From assembly GCF_949628215.1 (NCBI RefSeq), contig NC_134276.1, forward strand, positions 111,638,756 through 111,702,755: a stretch of 64,000 nucleotides of DNA, in the 5' to 3' direction. This stretch comes from Phalacrocorax aristotelis. Its lineage: Eukaryota > Chordata > Aves > Suliformes > Phalacrocoracidae. The notes under the pieces are model-generated. The model made no database searches, was not told where the DNA came from, and saw only the letters and a list, made by a program, of their open reading frames with translations. Shown one piece after another: positions 1-10,475 of the stretch (its first letter is position 1; every line of letters starts with the position of its first letter). The translations under genes were made by a program, and so were the position numbers.

Positions 1-3000
1 TATATTCCTCATATTCCTTATATCCTTATATAGAATGGACTGATGTTTCTTTTTAAATATCAACAAAATGCTAAATCCAGCACACATCTTCACTATTTGA
101 TGCCACCTACACATCCATAGGCATTACTACAGTATTTTGAATTTCCTACATAGGGGTATTTATGCTTTTATATTTAAAAATTATCTCATGGCTTTATTCT
201 ATATATTGGTTCATTTACTTTAAATCTGGCATTTAATAGACATGCCACTTACAGATTAAAGAGACAGTATATATTCTTTTTTTCTTGGGAAATTATAAAG
301 AGGGGTTTTTTTACGTAAATTTTTGCCAAAATCACGAAAGACACATTTCCTTTAGAAAACCTTTCAGCAGGTAATGTGGCAGTGGGATTTAATTGCTATT
401 TATATTACAGAAGTCCATAGATACACAGTCCTGGTTACAGAATCTCATTGCAGAAGATGCTGTTGAAACCCAATTCTTTCTTCATTCTCAAGATAAGTAC
501 CTTCTGGGCCATGGCAGTGCAAAATACCTTATTCTTCTCAAGGTTGTCCTGGAAGGCTGAACTATTGCTGATTGTCTGGGTAAGATAAGCTTACAATGTG
601 TTCCTCTTGTCTACAGAAAGCTGACTCTATAATAATTTAACCTGGGAATCAAGTAATACTTTTGGTTAGCATCAGCATGGGCAAGACTTGAACTGATGGC
701 TTAGATTGAAGCATGCTAAATTCCACCATCAGCCACAAGATTGCAAGCTGTGCAATGAAAAAAAAAAAGAGAGAGATTTTCTGTTGTGTGGGTAGTGTGC
801 TTTAAATGTGAGAGTCTTCCTAACTGTGGCAGTAAGCAGCTTTGAGGTAATTGCTATTTTGTGCTTCAGTTCAGAGACAGACGTTAAAATGAGTCATTGG
901 CTTCTGTTTGTGCATTCGGAGCTGGCCCCTTTGCTTGTACAGTTTTGTTGATTTTAAAGGGACCATGTACAGACACAGCTGCTCCCAGTATAATAGGATA
1001 CGCAGCACAGAGGAGAAACATTCCCACATATTTTCCTGGTAAAAGTTTGGTGATTTTTGTATACAATTTAAGCAGTTAAATCATACAATAGCTCTAACTG
1101 CAAAGTATTCAAAATACAACAGTTCCTCTAATGATTATACAGAATACCTGGTGTTTACAATTGTACTTATTTATTTGGCATTTTGAGTAAATGCATAGTT
1201 TTTAAGAGTAGTCTTCCTCTGAGGTATCAGTTTTTTCCTTTCTTATGTTTCTTTTCAATTTACTTTTGAAATTTATGTTAGTCTTGACCACTCAGTCTGC
1301 CACGCATGGGAGAGGTATGAGCCCAAATTCTGCTGTGGGAACTCTCTGCTCTTCAGCTGCCTTTAATAGGATCACATTTTTAAAAAATAAGTCATATACT
1401 CATATAAAAATTTAGATAGAAAACTAAATTACATCAGCAGTGAAAAATCATATGACTGAAACATCAATTCTCATTTAAAAGCATTTCTTGAGACAATGCA
1501 AAATGTAATTCTATTGCTGAAGTGAGGCAAGGCTGTTCTGGGACAAAACTAATATAGGAGTCTGACAAATATTGTTAATAATCCACTGATATGTATAACT
1601 GATGAGAACAGTGTTGACAGCACCATATTGCAAAAAAGAATCATAGCCTGATGGGAACATTACAACCCATTGGTAGAAACATGCAAGAGCCTCTAATGCT
1701 GTTAGGGTTGCCACCATAGTGATGGACCAGATTCTCAGGAGCTGACATCTTCATAAATCAGCAGCTCTGTGGTACCACAACAGGTCTTCGGTTTGACTAA
1801 TATATGATTACAATTGAGGACTGTAGTACAGCAGAAATCATGCTAAGCAATAATCTATCCGTGCCGTTGACACTTTGGAGGCCAGAGGTAACAAAGGGAA
1901 CTCAGTAAGTCTGGCTGCTTCTTCTATAAGCAGTAACTATAAAATCCAGCTAAATTGAAAAGCCATTTAATATCGAAAAACAATACTGCATGTGTCTATT
2001 AGAATTTTCAAGTGAATTGACTTGTTAATGACATAATATATCTTGTTTCCCACATTATTAAATCAAACACTACCTATTGTAAAGAATATTTGCCCACCTA
2101 CAAATGGGTATCTACATAACGGACATTTACACATGGATCTCCTTGTATGAATTTCTGCCCCATTAACAATTATGCACTTATGTAGTTACATATTTCCATT
2201 TTGAAAGCTGTTATTAAAGAGTAAATATTGTTGGCTAATGTTGTTGGCTGTCAACATGCACTTGTTATGGAAAGTGTGACATATGTCGTTTAATAAGAGA
2301 GCATAACATGTTATTTATAATATAACATAATATAATTATGTAGGAATCTGGTGTTCAGCTTAAGACTTATTTGTGTACCGTTGTGTACAGTTACAAATGT
2401 TGGGTCGCTGTATAGCTTGATTTTCTGATCCCTGGAAGTCAGGGTGCAGTAGCTACATATTTTCATATGAATCAGTCTGATTGCAGTATGACGAAATATA
2501 ATTTTCTAGTGAGAATTTCACCTTTGCGTCTCTTGTGTAGGCAGGGTGAGATTTTATCCTCTTCCAGTTCCTCATTTTAAATGCTTGTTCTTTTTTTTGA
2601 ATAATACAATGACTACCTATGTCCCCTGGCAACCTAAACTGCCTTTTGAAATTAAGCTTCATTTGTCACTTAAGGAACCGGTTTGAGGTTTGTATGTAAA
2701 TTAGGGCAGGGTGCATTTTTGTTAAGTTTTAATAAAAATGAAGGTCTGGATAGAGATATTTGTAGTCAACAGAATATGGTTATGATGTCCTTATTTACGT
2801 AATTTAGTATTTTAGTCCATAATTGGTGCCTTCATCTTATTAAGTAATTGACTTTTCCTTCATTAGACAAAGAAATGTGTAACTTACACAGAGTCCTGGA
2901 TATAAGAAAGTGAGTTGAAGTTCCTGATGTAGCAGTCAGGAACAATCACAACCTTTACAAATGAGAGATGTACAGACATACCGATATGATGAAAATATCA

Positions 3001-3496
3001 GTGTGCAAGAGGAAATTCCTGACATGGAGCAGGCTAGCTAGATGGAGCCTGTGGGGAAACTAGAAGGGATGCAGTGTGTCCTGTTGCAAATAGTTAACTC
3101 ATGCTACAGTCTACAATGTGGAGACAGCCATAAGCTTGATGTGCAACTTACCACACTTGGTAGAAAAGCTATTAATTTTAGATACTGCAGTTGAAAAGGG
3201 AAGTGTTTCCAATCACAGAAGAGCAAGGAATGCTCTTCTTTTCCTGTAATGTTCACTGTTCAGTCTACATAGGGGTCACTCAGCCAAGGCTTCTAGTATT
3301 GCAGCAGGAATGGCTTAAATTTGAGGCAAACCAAGCAATTCTTTTATTTATAGCTTGCGTGTGAAGTTTTATGTAATTTTATAACAGAAGTGAGTACTAT
3401 CGAACACTTTAGTACATAATTCTCTACTAAGAAACCTTGGTGTTCAGTGTCAAACAAAGTACGCTTGCATGCTCAGAACTTTGCCGGTATTGCTAG
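1..3496. other. AT-rich upstream DNA, no gene seen
   Basis: I see no coding exon, RNA gene or recognisable transposon here. Open frames are short and carry no domain signal. In mammals ROBO2 has an additional promoter far upstream, so this stretch could be intergenic or lie inside an intron of a longer ROBO2 isoform. The sequence alone does not decide between these. Confidence 0.6.
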
Positions 3497-3830
3497 TCAT
3501 AGAATCATGGAACCTTAGAAAAATATAGGTCAGAAGAGACCTCTGGAAATCCTCTAGTCCACTCAAAGTATGTTCACCTCTAATGTCTGGGACATTGTCC
3601 AATTAAATTTTGAGTATCTCTAGCAACAGCAATTCCACAGCTGTCTTGAGTACCTGTTTGACTGCCCTCGTGGTAAAACCCTTTGTTCCTGGCATCTAAC
3701 TGTAACCATCCCACATCGCAACTGGTGTCCGTTGCCTCTTGTCCCATCCCTGTGTGCCTCCAAAAAACGTCCAGTTCCACCTGCTCTGTGCAAGTCTATA
3801 CAAGTCTATATGAAGCCCAGCAGTTTTGAA
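3497..3830 (-). repeat. CR1 LINE 3' fragment (old)
   Basis: Read on the minus strand this matches the 3' part of an avian CR1 retrotransposon. On the plus strand it begins with the typical CATAGAATCAT terminus, followed by a diverged form of the AGGGACCTCTGGA..TCATCTAGTCCA signature. CR1-like blocks such as TTGACTGCCCTCGTGGT and GTTGCCTCTTGTCC follow. It is 5' truncated, as most CR1 copies are, and has many substitutions, so it is old. A perfect 10-bp tandem duplication (CAAGTCTATA twice) lies at 3791-3810 within it. Confidence 0.8.
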
Positions 3831-6800
3831 ACAACCTCAGTACTTACGATTGTGACAGGCACCGTACTCTTCACACTACGTTTTGAGTTTCAGCCACTAC
3901 TACAGTAAGTCACAGACATATTTCTAATATGAGCTTTTATTATCCCTCTAGTATAAAGATGCTGTTGCTTTTTACAATGCCAGCTCCAGGCACGTCAAAG
4001 GATGGTGTGCTGCCATCTTTTACTCAGCAAGAAAACACAGACCTGTGTTTCACACAGCTGTAAACTTACCAGTTCTTCTGTGAATGCCACAACTAGAAGC
4101 TTCCTTTCACCTCCCCTTTCTGCACCTAGAAAGGAGAAATCTGACCCTGGTTTTATGTATAATGCATTTTCAAATTCTTTTTTTAACTAAGAATTATTTC
4201 TCTGCTTTCCTGAATTTTTGGACAAGATGTGAAGTGTGAAAGACACTCTATCTTTTTTTATGGGTGGTAAAAGTGCGTGCATAGAACAAATGGAAAGTAG
4301 GATCTAAAAAATCTTGACATGGTAACATTATATCTATCATATAAATATTTGTGCTTATTGCCTACTCTGAAACTCAGTTAAAAAGACAAGAATCAAGTAG
4401 AATTTATTTTAGGTGAGGCTGTTTTAAAAATTGTCAAGAAACTACCATCTTTCTGTTACCAGTTTTTGCACATTTAATGAGCTGTGGAAGCAAAACCTAA
4501 ATTGAGCATATGATACATATAAAAAAATTTGCAATAATTTAGTTTACCGAATATTTATCTTACCAACAGTATAGATCATTCTTTTAACTGTGGTAAGCAC
4601 TGTAGCCGTACCAGTAATTAAAAATAGTGCAGACATACTAACACAGTCTAGCAATGTGAGGACATTTCAAAATAGGGTTTTTTTAGTGTTGCTTGATTGC
4701 TATTTCCATAGGAACACTCTGAAGTCAGGTGCCACAAATCAGGATTTCTTAATGTTGAAGGAGAAAGTGACCCTCTGCGCTGCAAGGAAGAGACACCCGT
4801 GAGACAAAGACAGGCATGCTTCTGGCACCCTTTTATTTTCTCTCTCTTTTTTTTTTTTAATCCACAAGAGTGGTTCTAGAAAAGTAGATTAGTCAAAATT
4901 GTGGTAGCCGGGGACAGCAGAAAAACTAATTTTCAGGGGCCTTTGTGGGAGAGATCTAGTCACAGTGCTTATACTGTTTCTAGCAACATGTCGTCTTTTC
5001 CTGGACTGAGCTCCTAATTTACCTGTGGAAGGCCCTATTGATTGCAGCAGAAATAATAATCATGCTTCAGCATTTATAACGATTAAAACCTATAAATTCT
5101 GTTCTCTCATCATGTATTCAATAGTTAGATGACATCAGAACCTGGAACAGAATAGCACTGAGGAAGACAAGAGTGTGGTCTCTGGGAAAGTCCGTGCCCA
5201 CTGTGGCATTTTTTCCTTTATGTTTTTGTGTTTCTGAGGCTGCCTAACATTCCAAACTCTGAATTATCCTCTGGATCTGGCTTTTGCTCTACTTTGGTGT
5301 CTAGAAAAATTAATTATATGGCCATCACATCACATGTATATTTTTGGATATTGAAGATCTCTGCTCACTGTCAGCAGTCCCCTGGATGAGTAGCTCTAGT
5401 GTGTAGAATAAATTCTATATGGTCACCTCATCTCAGTCTCTCCTCTTTGAGACAATAAAAAGAGGTTTTTATGGCAACCAGGAACTAGAATATATTACAC
5501 ACATTTGGAACACTGGCTATGGTAATGTTGGTTTAGAAGAAAAATCCTGTGAATGGCAGAGCTCACCTGAAAAGTCTTAGAACACTCATTCTTTAAATAC
5601 TGGACCTGATATTTCATACACTAAATATATCTTTTAATGCAGATATATAAGTTTAGGAATCAAAGATATGAAATATCAGACTGGGGAAGCAATGAAAGCA
5701 GTACTCGTACTGCTGACATACACCTAATTTTACTGCTGTTTTACCAAATTAGTCGTGCCTCATTTCATGACTGACCTTAGTATGAATCCGGCCAATCTTA
5801 CCGTGCCATTTCCCTGTTGTAAAGTCCCACCCTCAACAACACACTTTGAACTGAAGCTTTATGTGCACCGATACTGACTTGTCTTTTCCTCATCCTGCTC
5901 ACACCAGCATTTCATCATGAGGCATATAGCTCATAGCCAAACAAATAGTTGGCACATTCGGTTCCCCTGTATAGACTTTGCTATTCAAGCAAAGAACATC
6001 TGTCTTGTTGGCCGTGTTCATAGGAGGGTACTGAAAGACCGGAGAGACAAGCATATGTTTTGTTATTTGAGTATCTGGGCTGCAGCTTGTAATGGAAGCA
6101 AACACTGCTCCAAGCAAACTCTGCTCATAGGCCAGCGACTCTGATCTGTGACATGTCCTCTGCTTGTAAGCCATAACATAGCACATGTGAGCCCCTGCTG
6201 TAGTGCTCCAGCAGCTCTCTAGCTGACCTTTTATTTTTGGGGTGGTTTTGAGCTTTCTTTTTTTGTTGTTGTTGTTCACATACTAGCCAAACTTATCTGA
6301 GTTTTCTGAGTTTGGGCAAATGGCACCAATACAAAACCCAGTTTTTCGGTGCTCAGAGAATCGGCAAACCATTTTGGAGGACAGTTAGCTTTTCTCAAAG
6401 GAAAAAATCCCTGAAATACATATGGGCAAAATTTATATGCTTGATTAAATTTGGCTGAAACTTTTCAAAGTTTTGCAAAATGTTTAACCGTTGAAAAGCA
6501 GTATTCTGTGGAAGTGAACAAATAAAACAGTAGCAGCTATAATGAATAACCCATTGATTTCACTGAGACTGTTTATATGACCCATTATACCCATTTACAG
6601 GTACCTCTGTACGTAAGGGTTTTGAAGACTGTATATATCCACAAAGTGTTCTGCCCTACATCAGCTATTATTAAATTTATCTGAAATTTGAGAAGCAGAA
6701 AAAAACCTGTGCAGTGTATAACTATTTCCAATTTAAACCTTTGTAATAAACAAGTCAGCATTTTCACTAAAACTGTGTCCTTGAAATGTCCACTGCAAAG

Positions 6801-7639
6801 GGAAATATTCTTTAATATTTCACGTCTTGTTACACAAACTGCCAACAGGTAGGTGATTTATGGTTTTCTTGTTTTGCCAATTCACAAGTACACTGACAAA
6901 GGATACCATTTTGATCACCTTACCCTAATTAGCCTTAATTATAGCTTTCTTCACAAGGTATTCTTTAGATGTATTAATATATATTTATCTGCAGGGCATA
7001 CTGTGAGTATACGAGGACCTTGTTCCCTGATTTGCATAAAGAGGCTTTGGAGTTGTCATTTGGCTCTGTATGGAATAGCGATAATCTTCCTAGATACTTA
7101 AAAAAACTACAAACACCTCACACTGTCACGTTTGGTGATGGTAATATATTTGTCATTAATTAGACCCAAGAATCAAGGAATATCTTGCAGACCATTTATT
7201 GGACTACGTGTGGACAGCGTACATTTTGCAGAAATACAGTTCAGATCCTTGATGTGAAGAACTTATTAAAAGAATAAACGTCTACTATATGCAAAATAAA
7301 AAAGCAACAAAGAGACTCGATGAGAGAAGAATAGTTGGGACTAGTTGGTTAACGTGTAAGTAGGTGAGTCCCTTCTCTTTAGACAGCCTTGCCCGTCGTA
7401 GTGCACCAAAGCACGGCTCCCGCACTCTTATTCACCAGCTCGTTTTTCTCTAACACTGTTGTGTTAAAACGATCCTTGACTTCAATGTCCCTCTACAAAC
7501 TGAAAATACAAGCCAGCTAAATATGCTACCAGCGTATTTGAACAGGTTTATTTGAAAAAGTTACGTATAGCACTACTTGTTTCGGGTTCTCTGGTGGAGA
7601 AAAGACGTATCCTCTACTACAACAGCTTCTTGGTCTTCG
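3831..7639. other. AT-rich upstream DNA, no gene seen
   Basis: No exon or repeat could be assigned. The longest open frame (minus strand, 5899-6279) starts at a GTG rather than an ATG, has no domain signal and is probably chance. A perfect octamer motif ATTTGCAT (POU factor type) lies at 7030-7037. Around 6918-6950 the sequence is rich in TAATTA-type homeodomain cores. This could be a distal regulatory stretch upstream of the promoter, but nothing proves it. Confidence 0.5.
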
Positions 7640-8350
7640 GCAGCGCCTTAATTTCAGTCATTCCTGTCACAACACCCGCGCTTTCCACGAGGCCCGCCCG
7701 ACAGGAGGCTCCCCGGGGCCGCCGGAGTACCCGGTCACTCGCCGCCGCGGCCGGTGGGAGCTCCCCCTCCGGCCCCCTCGCCGCGCTCCGCCGCAACAAA
7801 AGGCGGCGCCGGGCGGGAGGTGGTGGCCGCTGCTCGCTCTTTGCCAGTAGGGGGCGCTCGAGCTTCACCGTGCGGCGCTCCCGCTGGCCCGCGGACGGCG
7901 CGCGGCGGCGACGGCCCGCCTGACCGTTACCTCGGGGCCGCCGCTGGCCTCTCACCGCCCGCCCGGTGCCCGGGGTGCCTCTGCCTGGTGTGTCCGTCCC
8001 CAAGGCCGTGTCCTGGCACCGGCCACTTCTAAATTCCGTTTTTGCTCACGTTGCTCCTTCCTTCGTGTTCCCAGCTCTTTTCCTGTGGTGGCTTTGAGTG
8101 GGGTTTCCTCTGCCGTTTGACAGCCTCTGTTGTGCGTGTAGGGGAGAGGGGCTGTTCTCCCGTGTTCCTTGGGGGTGTCGCGGCCCCTCCTCTCGCCTCC
8201 CTCCCTCCACCAGCCGCCGCGGGTGGCGGCCGGCTCCGCCAAACTTTCCCGCTGAAGGGAGCTGCGCGGCGGCCGAGGTCCTGGGGGACGGCGGGAGCGG
8301 GGGCAGGGGAGGGGCGCGGGAAGGTTGCTTCTTCCCCGTTTTCGGCTGAG
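7640..8350. promoter_or_regulatory. CpG island upstream of ROBO2 exon 1
   Basis: GC content rises abruptly here and CpG dinucleotides are abundant, as in GCCGCCGCGGCC and CGGCGCCGGGCGGG, in sharp contrast to the AT-rich flanks. Several overlapping open frames cover the block on both strands, but they are arginine/proline/alanine-rich and look like by-products of GC-rich DNA. In vertebrates such islands mark promoters. Its position 1.4-2 kb upstream of the ROBO2 start codon makes it part of the promoter region or a separate upstream start site. No TATA box was identified. Confidence 0.75.
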
Positions 8351-8626
8351 TAAGCCCGCCAGTCCTACAGACTTCGTAGGTCACGAGTGATCCATTTTGT
8401 TTTATTTTATTTGCCACCTTTCCTTTTCCACAGAGCGATTCAGCAGAGAAATCTCTAGGGAAGATCCTTTCAAGGGTTTCACTCCCAAGTGTCTGTGTAT
8501 GTGCGAAAGAGGGAATGAATAATTAGAGAAGAGTTGCATGAAATCACTTACCGAAAAATTAGCTGCCCATTAAAAGGGAAGCGGTGAGGAACAATCATGT
8601 AAATTCTACCTACACCCAACTGTAGA

Positions 8627-8643
8627 GGGGGGGAGGGGGGGGG
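8627..8643 (+). repeat. Near-uninterrupted G run (G7-A-G9)
   Basis: A run of seven G, one A and nine G lies between the two upstream CpG-rich blocks. Such tracts can form G-quadruplexes and are prone to length change. Its exact length may also be affected by assembly error. Confidence 0.85.
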
Positions 8644-8689
8644 CCACTGCCTGCAGCAAGCCTGATTTCCAGCCCTCTGGCTGCCTTCT

Positions 8690-9065
8690 CATATCGCCGT
8701 CCCCATCTCCCTACCCCGGGAGGAGAGGGACGTGTGGGTGTGGAGCGCAGTGGTTTAGTCCACACCCCGCAGCCTCCCTTCCCCAGGCAGCCTCGGGAGC
8801 CGCGCTTATTCTCCTCCCTCTCCTCGCCAGCCGGTGTGTCCGCGGCGGCAGGAGGCGGCGGGAGGGGGAGAGGAGGAGAGCGGAGCGGAGCGGCGGACGC
8901 CGGGCTGCCACGGCCGCCCGGGAGAGCTGCGGCGGCGGGAGGCCCCGCACCCAGCTCCGCACGCACCCGCCGCCGCCGCCACAGCTGCAGGGCAGCAGCT
9001 CCCCGCCGCTCCCGCCCGCAGCGGCACCGCGCAGGAGTTACTGCCCGCGAGCAGTTTCCGCTCTG
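8690..9065 (+). promoter_or_regulatory. ROBO2: CpG island / likely ROBO2 core promoter and leader start
   Basis: A second CpG-dense block ends about 640 bases before the ROBO2 start codon. It is rich in GCGGCGG, GGAGCGGAGCGGAGCGG and CCGCCGCCGCCG strings and lacks an obvious TATA box, so a TATA-less CpG-island promoter with dispersed start sites is likely. The transcription start cannot be placed from sequence alone. Leader transcripts would run rightward into the uORF-bearing stretch at 9.1-9.7 kb. Confidence 0.65.
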
Positions 9066-9114
9066 GTTTTCAGTGAGGAGGGAGGTGTAGGGGACTGGGC
9101 TTTATTTTGAGGGG

Positions 9115-9177
9115 ATGCTGAGAAAGCCGTTCCCCTCCCGTAGCACGTTGCCTAGGCGTTCCTATTATGGAAGTTAA
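9115..9177 (+). other. Upstream ORF 1 in ROBO2 leader, 20 codons
   Basis: ATG at 9115, stop TAA at 9175-9177, 20 codons (MLRKPF...). It exists as a uORF only if transcription starts before 9115. No similarity to a known peptide is recognised. Confidence 0.4.
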
Positions 9178-9181
9178 GTGA
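9167..9181 (+). other. Upstream ORF 2 in ROBO2 leader (MEVK)
   Basis: ATG at 9167, stop TGA at 9179-9181. It encodes only MEVK and overlaps the end of uORF 1 in another frame. It has no known function. Its interest is as part of the uORF series. Confidence 0.35.
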
Positions 9182-9273
9182 GAAACTCCGCGGCTTGAAC
9201 TGATTTGGTAGAGAAAGAGGGAGAAAGGGGTAGGGGGAGGGCGAGAGGAAAGCAATATAGCCAAACCAAGCCA

Positions 9274-9420
9274 ATGATTTCCCTGCAAAGTGCCGGGAAG
9301 TTTGTGGAGCACTTTCTAGGAATCAGGTCCTTTCTCAGAGTTTCTCCTTGCCTTCCGAAGAAAGAGCTTGCTTTTGGATTGCCGTGGATCCTAAACAGAG
9401 TCTTAGACACACTTGAATAA
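9274..9420 (+). other. Upstream ORF 3 in ROBO2 leader, 48 codons
   Basis: ATG at 9274, stop TAA at 9418-9420, encoding a 48-residue peptide beginning MISLQSAGKF. The same frame is open further upstream to about 9205, but that extension starts at a TTG and is unlikely to be used. It is the longest uORF in the leader. No family is recognised. Confidence 0.4.
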
Positions 9421-9511
9421 TTCCTCTGCTGGGGCTGGATTGGTGGGAATTTAGGAAGGAGCGTGTGTGCAAAGGAGAAGCCTACGGCGCTCGCTCGCTG
9501 CTCTAATCTGT

Positions 9512-9586
9512 ATGGATCTAAAAGTGTCACATTCAAGACCTTTCCATCTGCAGCTTTTGATTTCAAGATTTCCCTTTCCTCTTTAA
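9512..9586 (+). other. Upstream ORF 4 in ROBO2 leader, 24 codons
   Basis: ATG at 9512, stop TAA at 9584-9586, 24 codons (MDLKVSHS...). It ends 120 bases before the main start codon, a spacing that would allow some reinitiation. Confidence 0.4.
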
Positions 9587-9698
9587 GTAGCTGCTAGGAC
9601 ACTGAAAACTTTTGGACCTACCTCTTACTGGCTTTGGATTTTTTTTTTTTTTAATCTCTGTGGAATTGGTCTCGCAAGCGATCGGGATTGCTGTTAAT

Positions 9699-9719
9699 AT
9701 GTCAAAATGGGTCTGCTGA
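9699..9719 (+). promoter_or_regulatory. Overlapping uORF MSKWVC across the ROBO2 start codon
   Basis: ATG at 9699-9701 opens a six-codon frame (MSKWVC) that stops at TGA 9717-9719, ten bases beyond the main ATG (9707-9709), in the +1 frame relative to ROBO2. Its context has A at -3 but T at +4. The main ATG has A at -3 and G at +4, which is better. A uORF that overlaps the main start usually lowers translation of the main product, because ribosomes that use it end past the authentic start. Its effect here is inferred. Confidence 0.6.
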
Positions 9720-9761
9720 CGCCACTCCTGCTCTTTGGATTTGCATTTTTTCAAGTCTATG
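9707..9761 (+). CDS. ROBO2: ROBO2 first coding exon: signal peptide
   Basis: The exon reads MGLLTPLLLFGFAFFQVY plus the first base of a glycine codon, and it ends at a perfect GTAAGT donor (9762-9767). Joined in phase 1 to the acceptor at 56394-56395 it gives ...[11 protein letters not shown], the same junction as the short mammalian ROBO2 isoform, whose signal peptide ends in ...VDG before SRLRQ. The segment is a typical secretion signal with a hydrophobic core (LLLFGFAFF). ROBO2 is a single-pass axon-guidance receptor for Slit ligands. The ATG has A at -3 and G at +4. The signal peptide differs in sequence from the mammalian one as I remember it, which is common for signal peptides. An exon this short carries little similarity information, so its identity rests on the splice phase, the junction and the CpG island just upstream. 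Confidence 0.85.
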
Positions 9762-9896
9762 GTAAGTTCGCTTATATGCCGTTTCTGTGCAGTATCCCCC
9801 TTCATCTGAATCTGATTTGGGACAGCACATGGACGGCATTATAAGCTTTAACATTACACAGCCTTAAGTTTGTTTCTGGTATAAAAATGGTATTTC

Positions 9897-9917
9897 GGGG
9901 GGGGGGGGGGGGGGGGG
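9897..9917 (+). repeat. 21-base poly-G tract just inside intron 1
   Basis: An uninterrupted run of 21 G begins 135 bases after the exon 1 donor and is followed by AGG. In the nascent RNA this would be a strong G-quadruplex-forming tract. Homopolymers of this length are often unstable and difficult to sequence, so the exact length is uncertain. Confidence 0.9.
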
Positions 9918-10044
9918 AGGTGTAGGAGGGCGAATATATGTTTCCAATAAGCAGTCCTTCCCGTCTGCTAGCTTAATGGAAAAGCAGCTTGTGAATGGAA
10001 GAATGTCAGCTTGAGGTAGCGAGGAAAGAGTAAAAACTACCGTG

Positions 10045-10475
10045 CTAAATCTTTTATTTCGGGGCGGGGGAGGAAGCGGGAAGGAGAAAGGAAAGGCAGA
10101 AAGGAAAGGCAGACAGCTGTTGTAGCTGGTATTACTTTGCCTCCTTCTATTGTTAAACTTTCCACCGGGAGAGCCAGCTGATGAAGTAACTAGGTTAGCT
10201 CTGCCTCGGCTCCAGGTGAGGCGGATTGGCGAATTTCCAGAGTCCCTGAACGCCTCCCCTGGCGCTGGCGGAGGCTGGAGCAGGGGCTGGCGAGCGACAG
10301 ACAAGGCAGGCGGGCAGCCCGGCGCCAACCACCGCCCCCAGCACCCCGCACCCCTCTTGCCCTCCAGCCGCCCCCGCGGAGCCGGGCAGGTGCGGCGGGC
10401 CGGCCCCCCACCGTAGGGCTTCGCTCGAGGGTGGGGCGGGAGGGTCTTCCCATCATCTTCCCCCTCGCCCCCTCA
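10045..10475. promoter_or_regulatory. Intronic CpG block with GC boxes
   Basis: This is a third GC- and CpG-rich stretch, about 300-700 bases after exon 1. It has GGGGCGGGGG (an Sp1-type GC box) at 10061-10070, GTGGGGCGGG at 10431-10440, and many CGG/CCG strings between. It probably extends the promoter CpG domain into the intron. It could hold alternative start sites in either direction. No coding evidence was found, and the open frames across it look like GC-rich by-products. Confidence 0.6.

Larger units (their letters stand above)
9066..9706 (+). other. ROBO2: ROBO2 5' leader (5' UTR), left edge approximate
   Basis: This stretch runs without a convincing splice acceptor from the CpG island to the ROBO2 initiation codon and is taken as 5' UTR. 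It contains five ATG-initiated upstream ORFs: 9115-9177, 9167-9181, 9274-9420, 9512-9586 and 9699-9719. A T-rich tract (about 16 T) lies at 9639-9654. The left boundary is unknown because no transcript evidence is available, and a cryptic intron in the leader cannot be excluded. Confidence 0.55.

Noticed and set aside
5899-6279. 126-residue minus-strand open frame
   Set aside because: It starts at GTG, not ATG, shows no domain or splice context, and has a composition expected of chance frames.
7552-8417. Several overlapping 90-130 residue frames on both strands in the CpG island
   Set aside because: Arginine/proline/alanine-rich translations are a by-product of GC-rich, stop-poor DNA. No family resemblance.
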